This document shows positions 1 through 5,815 of a stretch of DNA of 15,893 bases, piece by piece; the stretch's first letter is position 1, and each line of letters begins with the position of its first letter. Origin of the DNA: Lactobacillus helveticus DSM 20075 = CGMCC 1.1877. GTDB taxonomy: Bacteria; Bacillota; Bacilli; Lactobacillales; Lactobacillaceae. The stretch is from positions 16,926 through 32,818 of the forward strand of contig NZ_GG700752.1 in the NCBI RefSeq assembly GCF_000160855.1. Reading direction: 5' to 3'. Below the pieces are notes generated by a model. It saw nothing but the letters and a program-made list of their open reading frames with translations. It did not search any database and was not told the DNA's origin. The position numbers were made by a program, and so were the translations under genes.

Positions 1-250
1 TGCCCAGTGCCATCATATTCGACTGTTGCAAGCAAAAATTGACTATAATCCGGAGATAAAGCTACTTCAGCTCTTTTTAAATCAGAAGGACTTGAACACT
101 GATCTTTTAACTTACCTGCTCTATCTAAATATGCTAAACGTGGAAAGGAAGTATTAGAAATATATGGCTTTGTTCTAAAATCTTTAGAATCTACACGCGC
201 AATTTGTTTTGCCCAATGATTTTTATTTGGATTGACACCGATAAACCACT
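1..250 (-). pseudogene. Helveticin J-family bacteriolysin fragment (5'-truncated, runs off left edge)
   Basis: Reading the minus strand from about 250 to the left edge gives an open frame of about 83 codons that no stop interrupts. It contains QWFIGVNPNKNHWAKQIARV, then a PRLAYLDRAGKLK segment and LSPDYSQFLLATVEYDG. This matches, from memory, the C-terminal half of helveticin J-like class III bacteriocins (secreted muramidase-like bacteriolysins of the L. acidophilus group). Immediately upstream the frame meets a TGA (258-260) and the sequence turns into CorA-like coding DNA on the opposite strand, so the N-terminal two thirds are absent. There is no start codon or ribosome binding site at the truncated end, so the piece is probably not expressed. 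The 3' end lies outside the window and may be intact. Family assignment rests on recalled similarity only. Confidence 0.65.
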
Positions 251-536
251 GACCTGCTCAATTCCATCAGTGGCCTCTTTACCGCCATGATGGACAGCCA
301 TTTGAATCACTTGATGAAATACCTTGACTCAGTCGCCTTAGTCATCACTGTTCCGGCTTTAATCAGTGGCATCTGGGGGCATGAACGTCGGTGGTTTAAC
401 TGGTAAAGAAGATAAAAATGGTTTCTGAATCTTAATGATTGTCGCTAGTATCCTAACTATTGGCTGGGGTATTTTCTTGAAGAGAAAAAATACAATGATT
501 AATACTTCTTCTGAAAATCATTTTGCATTAATTTAA
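251..536 (+). pseudogene. CorA/MIT-family divalent cation transporter, C-terminal remnant
   Basis: The plus strand encodes DLLNSISGLFTAMMDSHLN, LMKYLDSVALVITVPALISG and IWG, which is the last cytoplasmic helix and first membrane helix of CorA-type Mg2+ transporters. The expected GMN signature follows, but a run of five Gs at 375-379 (four expected) shifts the frame: the original frame ends soon after at a TAA, while the +1 frame reads GMNVGGLTGKEDKNGF. A TGA at 426-428 then replaces the tryptophan codon expected between GF and ILMIVASILTIGWGIFLKR, the second membrane helix. The reading frame ends at TAA 534-536 and overlaps the 3' end of the convergent HAD gene. The N-terminal domain is missing; the left boundary is where the helveticin-like fragment starts. 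The piece has two independent lesions plus truncation and is non-functional. Confidence 0.8.
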
Positions 537-1206
537 CCAATTCTGGATAAGTCTCTACCACAAACTTGGGATGTAAATGCAAGGTATTTTTACGGTGACG
601 GTGATTATACCAGATACTGTCGAAACCATATTTTTCCGCACCTAAAATATCTGATTGCAGGCCATCGCCAAAAAAGACGGTCTCGGTTGGCCCAATTTCC
701 GTGCGGCTAAAGAAATAATCAAAGGCATGCGGATTCGGCTTAGAATAATGTGCCTCTTCTGAGGTAACGATTAGATCGAAATATTTTTTCACACCAGCCA
801 ACTCTAATCGGTGATTTTGCATAAACTTTTCACCATTGCTCAAAATAGTCAGCTTATAGCCCTGCTTTTTAGCAAACTTCAAAGTATCTTCAACCCCAGG
901 CAATAATTGATGGACTTCGCCAAAGTAAGAGCGATATTAATCAATCGCTTTCATGCCATCAATTTCTAAGCCAAGATTCTTTTTGATAAAGTCGTGGAAA
1001 GTCATTTCACTTAATTCTTCATAAGTGATTTCACCCTGCTCAAGCCTGCACCACAAGCCCTGATTATAGGAGTGATATTGGCGCTGCAATTCCGGTGATA
1101 AAGGCCAATGATGAGCATTAAATAGGCTGTGTAAAGCGAAATCTTCTGCAGCCGCAAAGTCTATAATCGTATCATCTACGTCAAAAATAATTTGTTGATA
1201 GCGCAT
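499..1206 (-). pseudogene. yjjG: YjjG-type HAD phosphatase (noncanonical pyrimidine nucleotidase family), interrupted by an in-frame TAA
   Basis: The two parts lie in one frame: 89 codons from ATG 1206, a TAA at 937-939, then 11 codons (YRSYFGEVHQL) that run straight into the remaining residues. The joined protein of about 235 codons matches the usual length of the family. HAD motif I is DVDDT (D9 and D11), motif II is LSNGE, motif III contributes the lysine of HYSKPNP, and motif IV is FFGDGLQSD. The first part holds motif I and most of the cap; the second holds motifs II to IV. YjjG-type enzymes dephosphorylate noncanonical pyrimidine nucleotides in the cytoplasm. A good ribosome binding site (GAAAGGA, about 1213-1219) and a TGC-TATAAT extended -10 (1240-1248) remain, so the decay looks recent or could be a sequencing error. 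Restart at TTG 903 would make a fragment without the catalytic aspartates. The subfamily name is less certain than HAD. Confidence 0.75.
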
Positions 1207-1239
1207 AAGTAGGTCCTTTCTATTTTTCTGGGATTCTTA

Positions 1240-1268
1240 ATTATAGCAGATTTCAAAATTTATATTGA
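1240..1268 (-). promoter_or_regulatory. Promoter of the HAD gene
   Basis: On the minus strand TATAAT (1240-1245) is preceded by TGC (1246-1248), an extended -10 element. The matching -35 position (about 1263-1268, TCAATA) is weak and overlaps the -35 of the divergent tryptophan-transporter promoter at 1265-1270. Confidence 0.5.
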
Positions 1269-1293
1269 CATCTTTTAAACAAGCGAATAAGAT
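1265..1293 (+). promoter_or_regulatory. Strong sigma-A promoter of the trpXYZ-type transporter unit
   Basis: TTGACA (1265-1270), a 17-base spacer and TAAGAT (1288-1293) make a near-consensus vegetative promoter. Transcription should start near 1300, leaving a leader of about 250 nt before the binding-protein gene and about 36 nt before the leader ORF. It shares its -35 zone with the divergent HAD promoter. Confidence 0.75.
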
Positions 1294-1336
1294 TTAGATC
1301 AATCAATCATCAATTGAAAGAAAGGAAGAATTTATC

Positions 1337-1381
1337 ATGTTTAAGAATGTAGTAATCAATCGTTGGCAAAACCAGCACTAG
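1337..1381 (+). CDS. Leader peptide with one Trp codon (MFKNVVINRWQNQH), candidate attenuator sensor
   Basis: This 14-codon ORF has its own strong ribosome binding site (AAAGGAAG, 1321-1328, 8 bases from ATG) and lies about 36 nt after the predicted transcription start. The only UGG is codon 10 (1364-1366), four codons before the UAG stop (1379-1381). The last codons (1371-1378, ACCAGCAC) are perfectly complementary to GTGCTGGT at 1437-1444, so the ribosome position on this ORF can alter folding downstream. The context (intrinsic terminators next, then an ABC importer of the tryptophan TrpX type) fits a trp leader peptide whose translation reports charged tRNA-Trp. No T-box signature (such as AGGGTGGNACCGCG) was seen. 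That it is translated is well supported by sequence; that it regulates is inferred. Confidence 0.6.
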   Translation: MFKNVVINRWQNQH

Positions 1382-1494
1382 AGTTGTTTCTGCACGCTTA
1401 TATTGGGCACAGATGCGACTCAAATTTTTCGCGTCTGTGCTGGTATGATAAATCTTCAAGAATTATTACCCGCACGGAATATAAGACGTGCGGG
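1371..1494 (+). promoter_or_regulatory. Attenuator region with mutually exclusive RNA pairings
   Basis: Four pairings compete. (a) 1371-1378 with 1437-1444: 8 perfect pairs that link the end of the leader ORF to the downstream arm. (b) Hairpin 1407-1418 with 1429-1440: 12 pairs including one G-U. (c) Antiterminator 1434-1445 with 1467-1478: 12 positions with one mismatch (1441/1471) and one G-U. (d) Terminator 1469-1476 with 1487-1494: 8 perfect pairs. Pairing c uses the 5' arm of d, while a and b each use bases of c. This is the logic of a classical 1:2, 2:3, 3:4 attenuator. A small hairpin 1362-1366 with 1372-1376 also includes the UGG codon. All pairings are read directly; which state is favoured under Trp starvation was not computed. 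Confidence 0.6.
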
Positions 1495-1504
1495 TTTTTG
1501 TTTT
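1469..1504 (+). terminator. Leader terminator 1
   Basis: CCCGCACG (1469-1476), a 10-base loop and CGTGCGGG (1487-1494) form a perfect 8-bp GC-rich stem followed by TTTTTGTTTT. It lies between the leader peptide and the first structural gene, so it must be read through or prevented for expression. Confidence 0.85.
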
Positions 1505-1506
1505 AG

Positions 1507-1536
1507 GCATTTCCCGTCAAACGGAAATGCTTTTTT
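1507..1536 (+). terminator. Leader terminator 2
   Basis: GCATTTCC (1507-1514), 8-base loop, GGAAATGC (1523-1530), then six Ts (1531-1536). This second intrinsic terminator comes directly after the first and ends five bases before the GAGGAG ribosome binding site (1541-1546) of the binding-protein gene. Confidence 0.8.
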
Positions 1537-1553
1537 GTTAGAGGAGTTTAAGT

Positions 1554-2546
1554 ATGAAAAGATTAATCGGAACTATCATCGCTCTGTTTGCTTTTCTGGT
1601 TGCTGCTTTTGTTTTTGAAAATAATAAGCAAACGGCCGAGCAAAAGAGACCAACTGTGGGAATTCTACAAACGCTGAGTCATCCGGCCTTGGATCAGATC
1701 CATCAAAGAATCATTCAAGGGCTAAAAGACGAAGGCTATGTTGAAAATAAAAACGTGAAGATCGATTTTCAAAATGCGCAGGGCGACCAAAGCAATTTGA
1801 AATCGATGAGCGATCATTTTAAACAAGAAAATGCCGCCCTTACAATTGGGATTGCGACTCCAGCAGTGCAATCATTGGCCAATCAAGCTGGCAGCGTCCC
1901 GGTCATCATGGGTGCAGTTAGTGATCCGATTGGAGCACATTTAGTAAAAAGCATGACACGTCCCGGCGGCAAGGTTACCGGCGTGCAAGATAGGCAACCA
2001 ATTCCAGCTCAACTAAAATTATTGCAAACGATTTTGCCTAAAGCTAAAAAAATCGGCGTCATCTATACCTCAAGCGATGACTCATCTACTGCTGAATACC
2101 ATGAATTTAAAAAGCTAGCTGAAGCCCAAGGCATCACGGTTCGCCCTTACACCATCACCTCAACCAACGATATCGAGCAGGTTGCCCAAACGATGGCCGG
2201 CAAGGTGCAGGCGGTCTACGTGCCAACTGACAACACCGTAGCTTCCGGAATCGCTACTTTGCTTAAAGCTACGAACGCAGCCAAGATTCCAGTCTTCCCA
2301 GCTGCCGACACCATGGTCAAGTCAGGCGGTTTAGCAACGCGCTGTGTCAGTCAATTCGACATGGGCGTCTTAACTGGCAAAATGGCCGGACAAATTTTAA
2401 AAGGCAAAAATCCAGCAACTACGCCAGTTAAGCGTGTTACTAGCTACGAAACAGTCATCAATCAAAAAGCTGCCGATGAACTAAATATTCATATTCCAAA
2501 TCAGGTATTGCAAGCAGCGCACAAGAAAGGACGGATCATCAAATGA
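1554..2546 (+). CDS. trpX: Tryptophan-type ABC importer, substrate-binding protein (TrpX family)
   Basis: This 330-residue protein belongs to the ABC_sub_bind family, whose Firmicute members are called TrpX and are predicted to bring in tryptophan or related aromatic compounds. Family landmarks are PTVGILQTLSHPALDQI after the N-terminus, IGIATPAVQSLAN, PVIMGAVSDPIGAHLV, KIGVIYTSSDDSS and the closing KKGRIIK. Residues 1-20 form one hydrophobic segment with no lipobox cysteine, so it appears membrane-anchored by an uncleaved N-terminal helix rather than a lipid. GAGGAG eight bases before ATG fixes the start. Its TGA overlaps the permease ATG (ATGA), implying translational coupling. The gene sits behind a leader peptide and two terminators, which suggests amino-acid-controlled attenuation. 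The substrate is inferred from family and from the Trp codon in the leader. Confidence 0.85.
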   Translation: MKRLIGTIIALFAFLVAAFVFENNKQTAEQKRPTVGILQTLSHPALDQIHQRIIQGLKDEGYVENKNVKIDFQNAQGDQSNLKSMSDHFKQENAALTIGIATPAVQSLANQAGSVPVIMGAVSDPIGAHLVKSMTRPGGKVTGVQDRQPIPAQLKLLQTILPKAKKIGVIYTSSDDSSTAEYHEFKKLAEAQGITVRPYTITSTNDIEQVAQTMAGKVQAVYVPTDNTVASGIATLLKATNAAKIPVFPAADTMVKSGGLATRCVSQFDMGVLTGKMAGQILKGKNPATTPVKRVTSYETVINQKAADELNIHIPNQVLQAAHKKGRIIK

Positions 2547-3427
2547 GTCTTATTACTTCTACCATCGGACAAGGCCTCTTATGGGGCGTCTTAGCCTTAG
2601 GGCTTTTCCTCACCTTTAGAATTTTGAACTTCCCCGACATGACGGTCGAGGGCACTTTCCCCTTCGGCGCAGCAATCTGCGTCAGTGCATTGGTCCACGG
2701 CGTTGATCCCATGCTGGCCACGATTTTAGCATTCTTGGGCGGGATGCTTACCGGACTAGTGACTGGCTTGCTTTATACCAAGGGTAAAATTCCAGTACTA
2801 CTGGCCGGAATCCTAACCATGACAGGCGTCTATTCTATCAACTTACTAATCCTGGGCAAGGCCAATGTGGGTCTGCTCAATAAAGCAACTTTGCTCAATG
2901 GCAAATTATTGCAAAAATTGCCGGCTAACTTTCCTACGATTGTGATCGTACTCTTAGCCGCAATCTTAATTATTTTATTGTTAGCCCTTTTCCTTAACAC
3001 CGATCTTGGTCAAAACTTCATTGCGACCGGTGATAACGAAAACATGGCTCGATCTTTAGGCATCAACACAGATAATATGAAAATCCTGGGCTTGATGATT
3101 TCCAACGGTTTGATCGGGTTAGCCGGCGGATTGTTAGCCCAAAACGGTGGCTACGCCGACGTTAACATGGGAATCGGGACGATGGTTATTGGGTTAGCCG
3201 CCATTATCATCGGTGAAGTAGCCTATGGTGATTTAAGCCTAACCGCGCGATTGATCGCAGTGGTTATCGGCAGTATCATCTATCGCCTAATCCTGCTATT
3301 AGTTTTGCAATTAGGCTTCAGCACCAACGATTTCAAACTGATCTCGGCCATCATCTTAGCAATTTGTATGATGCTTCCCTTATTTGAAAAGAAATTTCAT
3401 ACGCGCAAATTATTAAAAAAGGAGTAA
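2543..3427 (+). CDS. trpY: Tryptophan-type ABC importer, permease (TrpY-like)
   Basis: This 294-residue, strongly hydrophobic protein has about eight predicted membrane segments. The N-terminal motif FRILNFPDMTVEGTFPFGAAICV is typical of permeases of the branched-chain/BPD_transp_2 superfamily that pair with ABC_sub_bind proteins. The cytoplasmic loop around FIATGDNENMARSLGINTDNMKILGLMISNGLIGLAGGLLA has the conserved alanine/glycine-rich coupling segment that contacts the ATPase. It begins inside the stop codon of the binding-protein gene (ATGA at 2543-2546) and ends seven bases before the ATPase gene, so the three genes form one operon. No lesion is seen. The name trpY follows the trpXYZ scheme and depends on the binding protein's assignment. 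Confidence 0.85.
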   Translation: MSLITSTIGQGLLWGVLALGLFLTFRILNFPDMTVEGTFPFGAAICVSALVHGVDPMLATILAFLGGMLTGLVTGLLYTKGKIPVLLAGILTMTGVYSINLLILGKANVGLLNKATLLNGKLLQKLPANFPTIVIVLLAAILIILLLALFLNTDLGQNFIATGDNENMARSLGINTDNMKILGLMISNGLIGLAGGLLAQNGGYADVNMGIGTMVIGLAAIIIGEVAYGDLSLTARLIAVVIGSIIYRLILLLVLQLGFSTNDFKLISAIILAICMMLPLFEKKFHTRKLLKKE

Positions 3428-3434
3428 CAAAGCC

Positions 3435-4196
3435 ATGAATACAATTTTAGATTTACAAAACATTTCGACTACGGTTAATGCAGGTACGAATGAAGAAAAA
3501 AAGATTCTCAAAAACATCAATTTAAAACTGGAAGATGGCGATTTTGTTACTCTCCTTGGAACTAATGGCGCGGGCAAATCTACCCTGCTCAACATCATCA
3601 ACGGCTCGCTGTTTCCTACCACTGGAAAAATATTTTTAAAAAAGCGCAACTTGACTAATGACTCTGAAGTAAAACGCGCAAAATACATCGCGCAAGTTTT
3701 TCAGGACCCTAAGATGGGCACGGCACCGAGAATGACTGTGGCTGAGAATTTATTGTTAGCTACTAAGCGAGGCCACCACCGCGGACTGCATTTGCGCGGA
3801 CTTGATAAGCACCTAGACGATTTTAAAAAGGAAACATCACAGCTTCCTAATGGTTTAAACGAACGGCTTAATACATTCGTGGGTAACCTTTCTGGTGGTC
3901 AGCGTCAAACCTTAAGTTTCTTAATGGCCACGATTAAACGACCAGATCTGCTCTTACTTGATGAACACACGGCAGCACTTGATCCTAATACCAGCCGCGA
4001 GCTATTGGAGTTAACCGACAAGGTTGTCCGCGAAGAGCATTTGACCTGCATCATGATTACCCACCAATTAAAGGATGCGATCAAATATGGCAACCGCACG
4101 ATTATTCTAAATAGTGGTGAAATCGTGCTTGATGTGAAAGGCAAAGACAAAAAGAAATTAACTGAAGAAGACATTTTGCAATATTTTGCTGACTAA
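3435..4196 (+). CDS. trpZ: Tryptophan-type ABC importer, ATPase (TrpZ-like)
   Basis: This 253-residue cytoplasmic ABC ATPase energises the importer. Walker A is GTNGAGKST (residues 42-50), the Q-loop is in VFQDPKMGT, the signature LSGGQRQ begins at residue 152, Walker B LLLLDEH has D176 and E177, and the switch histidine is H210 in MITHQ. All catalytic elements are intact. AAGGAG (about 3419-3424) precedes the ATG by ten bases. It is the last gene of the unit; a strong terminator follows at 4311-4345. The order binding protein, permease, ATPase is the usual order for this transporter type. Confidence 0.9.
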   Translation: MNTILDLQNISTTVNAGTNEEKKILKNINLKLEDGDFVTLLGTNGAGKSTLLNIINGSLFPTTGKIFLKKRNLTNDSEVKRAKYIAQVFQDPKMGTAPRMTVAENLLLATKRGHHRGLHLRGLDKHLDDFKKETSQLPNGLNERLNTFVGNLSGGQRQTLSFLMATIKRPDLLLLDEHTAALDPNTSRELLELTDKVVREEHLTCIMITHQLKDAIKYGNRTIILNSGEIVLDVKGKDKKKLTEEDILQYFAD

Positions 4197-4310
4197 GTGA
4201 CTGTATTTTAAGATTGTGTCCTAATATATCCGGTAGCTGTAATATTAGCACTAGGCAAACAAATTACTGACAGTTACAATTAAGTTGTGGTCATAATAGG
4301 ATTTTCCAAG

Positions 4311-4345
4311 AGACAGATATTCAAATTGAGTATCTGTCTTTTTTT
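4311..4345 (+). terminator. Terminator of the trpXYZ-type operon
   Basis: AGACAGATA (4311-4319), an 11-base loop and TATCTGTCT (4331-4339) form a perfect 9-bp stem, followed by Ts to 4345. It lies about 115 bases after the ATPase stop; nothing coding was recognised in 4197-4310. Confidence 0.85.
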
Positions 4346-4469
4346 ATTTAAATTACAAAAGAATTTGTTTTTTATTTTTTGACTATTTTAAAGCAAAAAT
4401 CGTCATGCTTGTTATCATAGCAAGGCTTTGAGCCATTTAAATTCTTTTTAAAAAAGTTTCAATTTTTCC

Positions 4470-4499
4470 TTGCAATTAATAACATATGTTATGTAATAA
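4470..4499 (+). promoter_or_regulatory. Promoter with a 14-bp palindrome in the spacer (candidate operator)
   Basis: TTGCAA (4470-4475) and TAATAA (4494-4499), 18 apart, or TGTAAT (4492-4497), 16 apart, can serve as -35 and -10 for the small secreted protein gene. Between them lies ATAACATATGTTAT (4479-4492), a perfect 14-base palindrome and so a plausible repressor site. The rest of the stretch 4346-4569 holds only AT-rich DNA, an unpaired TTGACT at 4379-4384, and the small leader hairpin at 4516-4530. Confidence 0.4.
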
Positions 4500-4515
4500 A
4501 GATGTAAGGAATGAG

Positions 4516-4530
4516 GGAACAAAAAGTTCC
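4516..4530 (+). other. Small 5'-UTR hairpin
   Basis: GGAAC (4516-4520), five As and GTTCC (4526-4530) form a 5-bp stem in the presumed leader of the small secreted protein gene. There is no T tract, so it is not a terminator; a role in mRNA stability is conceivable but not shown. Confidence 0.3.
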
Positions 4531-4569
4531 AATCAATTAAAGCGATATAGAAAAAACGAGGTATTCATT

Positions 4570-4854
4570 ATGTTTGATTCAAAGAAATTAGTTAAAGTTG
4601 TTTCAGTTGCAGTTGCTTCAATGAGTTTGTTAGGTGTTAGCTCATTTGCTCAAGCTGCTAGCTTCAACGCTCCAAAGCTTGGTGTTTCAGAAGTTGCTCC
4701 TACTAACCCTTCAATCAAGAAAGGCGACAAGATCTTTGTTACTGTTAAGGATACTAAGAACCAAAAAGTTAGCGTTTTAAACGCTAACGGCAAGAAGATC
4801 GTTAAGATCAACAAGAGCCAATGGTTGAACGTTAAAGACGTTGTCAAGGACTAA
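4570..4854 (+). CDS. Small secreted protein of unknown function
   Basis: The best start is ATG 4570, preceded by GAGGT at 4559-4563; the in-frame ATG at 4486 lies inside the promoter. The product has 94 residues. Residues 1-29 form a classic signal peptide (KK, hydrophobic core, AQA cleavage site before ASF). The mature part of about 65 residues is basic and appears beta-rich: it has KKGDKIFVTVKD, then VSVLNANGKKIVKINKSQWLNV, reminiscent of but not a convincing match to SLAP-type cell-wall-binding repeats. Codon use is strongly biased (GCT, GTT, AAG, AAC, GGT), as in highly expressed lactobacillar genes such as those for S-layer proteins, and unlike the neighbouring transporter genes. No cysteine and no sorting motif. 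A bidirectional terminator follows. I do not recognise a named family; a wall-associated or freely secreted peptide is likely. Confidence 0.7.
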   Translation: MFDSKKLVKVVSVAVASMSLLGVSSFAQAASFNAPKLGVSEVAPTNPSIKKGDKIFVTVKDTKNQKVSVLNANGKKIVKINKSQWLNVKDVVKD

Positions 4855-4893
4855 TCAAAACAAATAAATAATTCTAAACATAATGAATATCTA

Positions 4894-4928
4894 AAAAAGG
4901 ACGTAGCAGTCGATGCTACACCCTTTTT
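4894..4928 (+). terminator. Terminator of the small secreted protein gene
   Basis: AAAAAGG-ac-GTAGCA (4894-4908), loop GTCGA, TGCTAC-ac-CCTTTTT (4914-4928). Thirteen pairs with one internal 2-base loop; the sequence is nearly symmetrical and could work in both directions. Confidence 0.8.
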
Positions 4929-5031
4929 GCTTCACCAAAATCTTTTATTTTTTCTAAAATCATCTCAGTTGATAATCCACCTTTTCTAATTTGGAGTAAA
5001 ATAATTGGCATAAAATATGGAGGTATGAATT

Positions 5032-5214
5032 ATGCTTTCACTTATATTAGCCATCTTGTTAATTTGGCTATTTTTCAAATTAGGAATCGGCTTAATTAAA
5101 ATCTTTTTCTTTTTAATTACAGCCGGATTAATCTTTGTATTTTTTGCCTATCTCCTTGTTCCATTTTTAGTATTATTGCTAATTGGTGGGCTAGCTTGGG
5201 CTGTAATCAGATAA
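5032..5214 (+). CDS. 60-residue hydrophobic membrane peptide, unknown function
   Basis: The ORF begins at ATG 5032 with GGAGG (5019-5023) eight bases upstream and ends just before a strong terminator, so it is a real single gene. About 85 percent of the residues are hydrophobic. Two to three membrane segments are possible, around residues 2-20, 22-42 and 44-58, with isolated lysines at 16 and 23 and arginine as the last residue. There is no signal peptidase site and no catalytic motif. The family is not recognised. Possibilities are a small membrane regulator or stress peptide; a toxin role cannot be excluded but no antitoxin RNA was identified. Confidence 0.6.
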   Translation: MLSLILAILLIWLFFKLGIGLIKIFFFLITAGLIFVFFAYLLVPFLVLLLIGGLAWAVIR

Positions 5215-5216
5215 TC

Positions 5217-5244
5217 AAAAAGAGACCTCACGGTCTCTTTTTTT
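5217..5244 (+). terminator. Terminator between convergent genes
   Basis: AGAGACC (5221-5227), loop TCAC, GGTCTCT (5232-5238), flanked by four As upstream and seven Ts downstream (5238-5244). It ends the 60-residue peptide gene; in the other direction it could serve the SGNH hydrolase gene, whose stop codon lies at its edge. Confidence 0.85.
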
Positions 5245-5815
5245 ACATCTTTTTCAATTCTGAACTAATTAAATTACCCAATATTTCATATCCCTTATCG
5301 CCAAAATGCAGGCCATCATTCTTTATTCCCCGAGAAATCATGCTTAAATCGTCTGCATCTATCATTGCCTGGCATAAATTGGCATAACGAAAATGATATT
5401 CATCTGCTACTTTTTTAACCACTCCCGCATATTTTTCAACCAGCTTATTATTGCGTACATGTTGCTTCTTCTCGTCTACTGCCGGCGGTGAAATGAGCAA
5501 TACATGTGGCGGATAATACTGGCATATTACTGCCGAAGCAATTAATTGCATATTTCTTTTAAACTGCTCTAACGGAACCTGCTTATGCGTTGCCAAGTCA
5601 TTTGTTCCTAACAAAATCACCAAATTATCGCATTTCTTCACGCTCAATACTAACTCATTTAGCCGAGCAAAAAATGCTCCGGAATTAATTCCCGAAACCG
5701 CAGTATTTTCAATCTGAATCTCAGGCAATATCTGCTTTAAATTCCAGTTAATATGTGGCTCGGGCTTCCCTTCATATCGAGCAATAATGCTATCACCTGT
5801 AAGTAGTACTCTCAT
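5243..5815 (-). CDS. SGNH/GDSL-family hydrolase
   Basis: This 190-residue protein is a short, single-domain SGNH hydrolase (esterase/lipase/acetylhydrolase type). Block I is TGDSI with nucleophile S9; the block II glycine is probably in VSGINSG; block III is GTND (N72, residues 70-73); block V is DGLHF with D167 and H170 completing the triad. No signal peptide is visible, so it should act in the cytoplasm or at the inner membrane face. Its ATG overlaps the stop of the upstream AI-2E-family gene (ATGA, 5812-5815), so the two are translationally coupled. The physiological substrate is unknown; possible ones are acetylated sugars, wall precursors or lipid esters. Confidence 0.85.
   Translation of the reverse strand: MRVLLTGDSIIARYEGKPEPHINWNLKQILPEIQIENTAVSGINSGAFFARLNELVLSVKKCDNLVILLGTNDLATHKQVPLEQFKRNMQLIASAVICQYYPPHVLLISPPAVDEKKQHVRNNKLVEKYAGVVKKVADEYHFRYANLCQAMIDADDLSMISRGIKNDGLHFGDKGYEILGNLISSELKKM

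Noticed and set aside
1300..1550. T-box riboswitch upstream of the tryptophan-type importer
   Set aside because: No T-box consensus sequence and no specifier-loop arrangement were found; the signals fit a leader peptide and competing hairpins instead.
1403..1618. 71-codon plus-strand ORF across the trp leader
   Set aside because: It runs through both terminators and overlaps the binding-protein start in another frame; its start has no ribosome binding site and its sequence resembles no protein.
4197..4310. Small RNA or extra gene between the ATPase stop and its terminator
   Set aside because: CTGACA and CATAAT lie at about 19 bases spacing, but the transcript would be under 60 bases; there is no ORF with a ribosome binding site. 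Too weak to list.
4486..4569. N-terminal extension of the small secreted protein from ATG 4486
   Set aside because: It would begin within the likely promoter and palindrome and would bury the signal peptide; ATG 4570 has a ribosome binding site and a perfect signal peptide follows.
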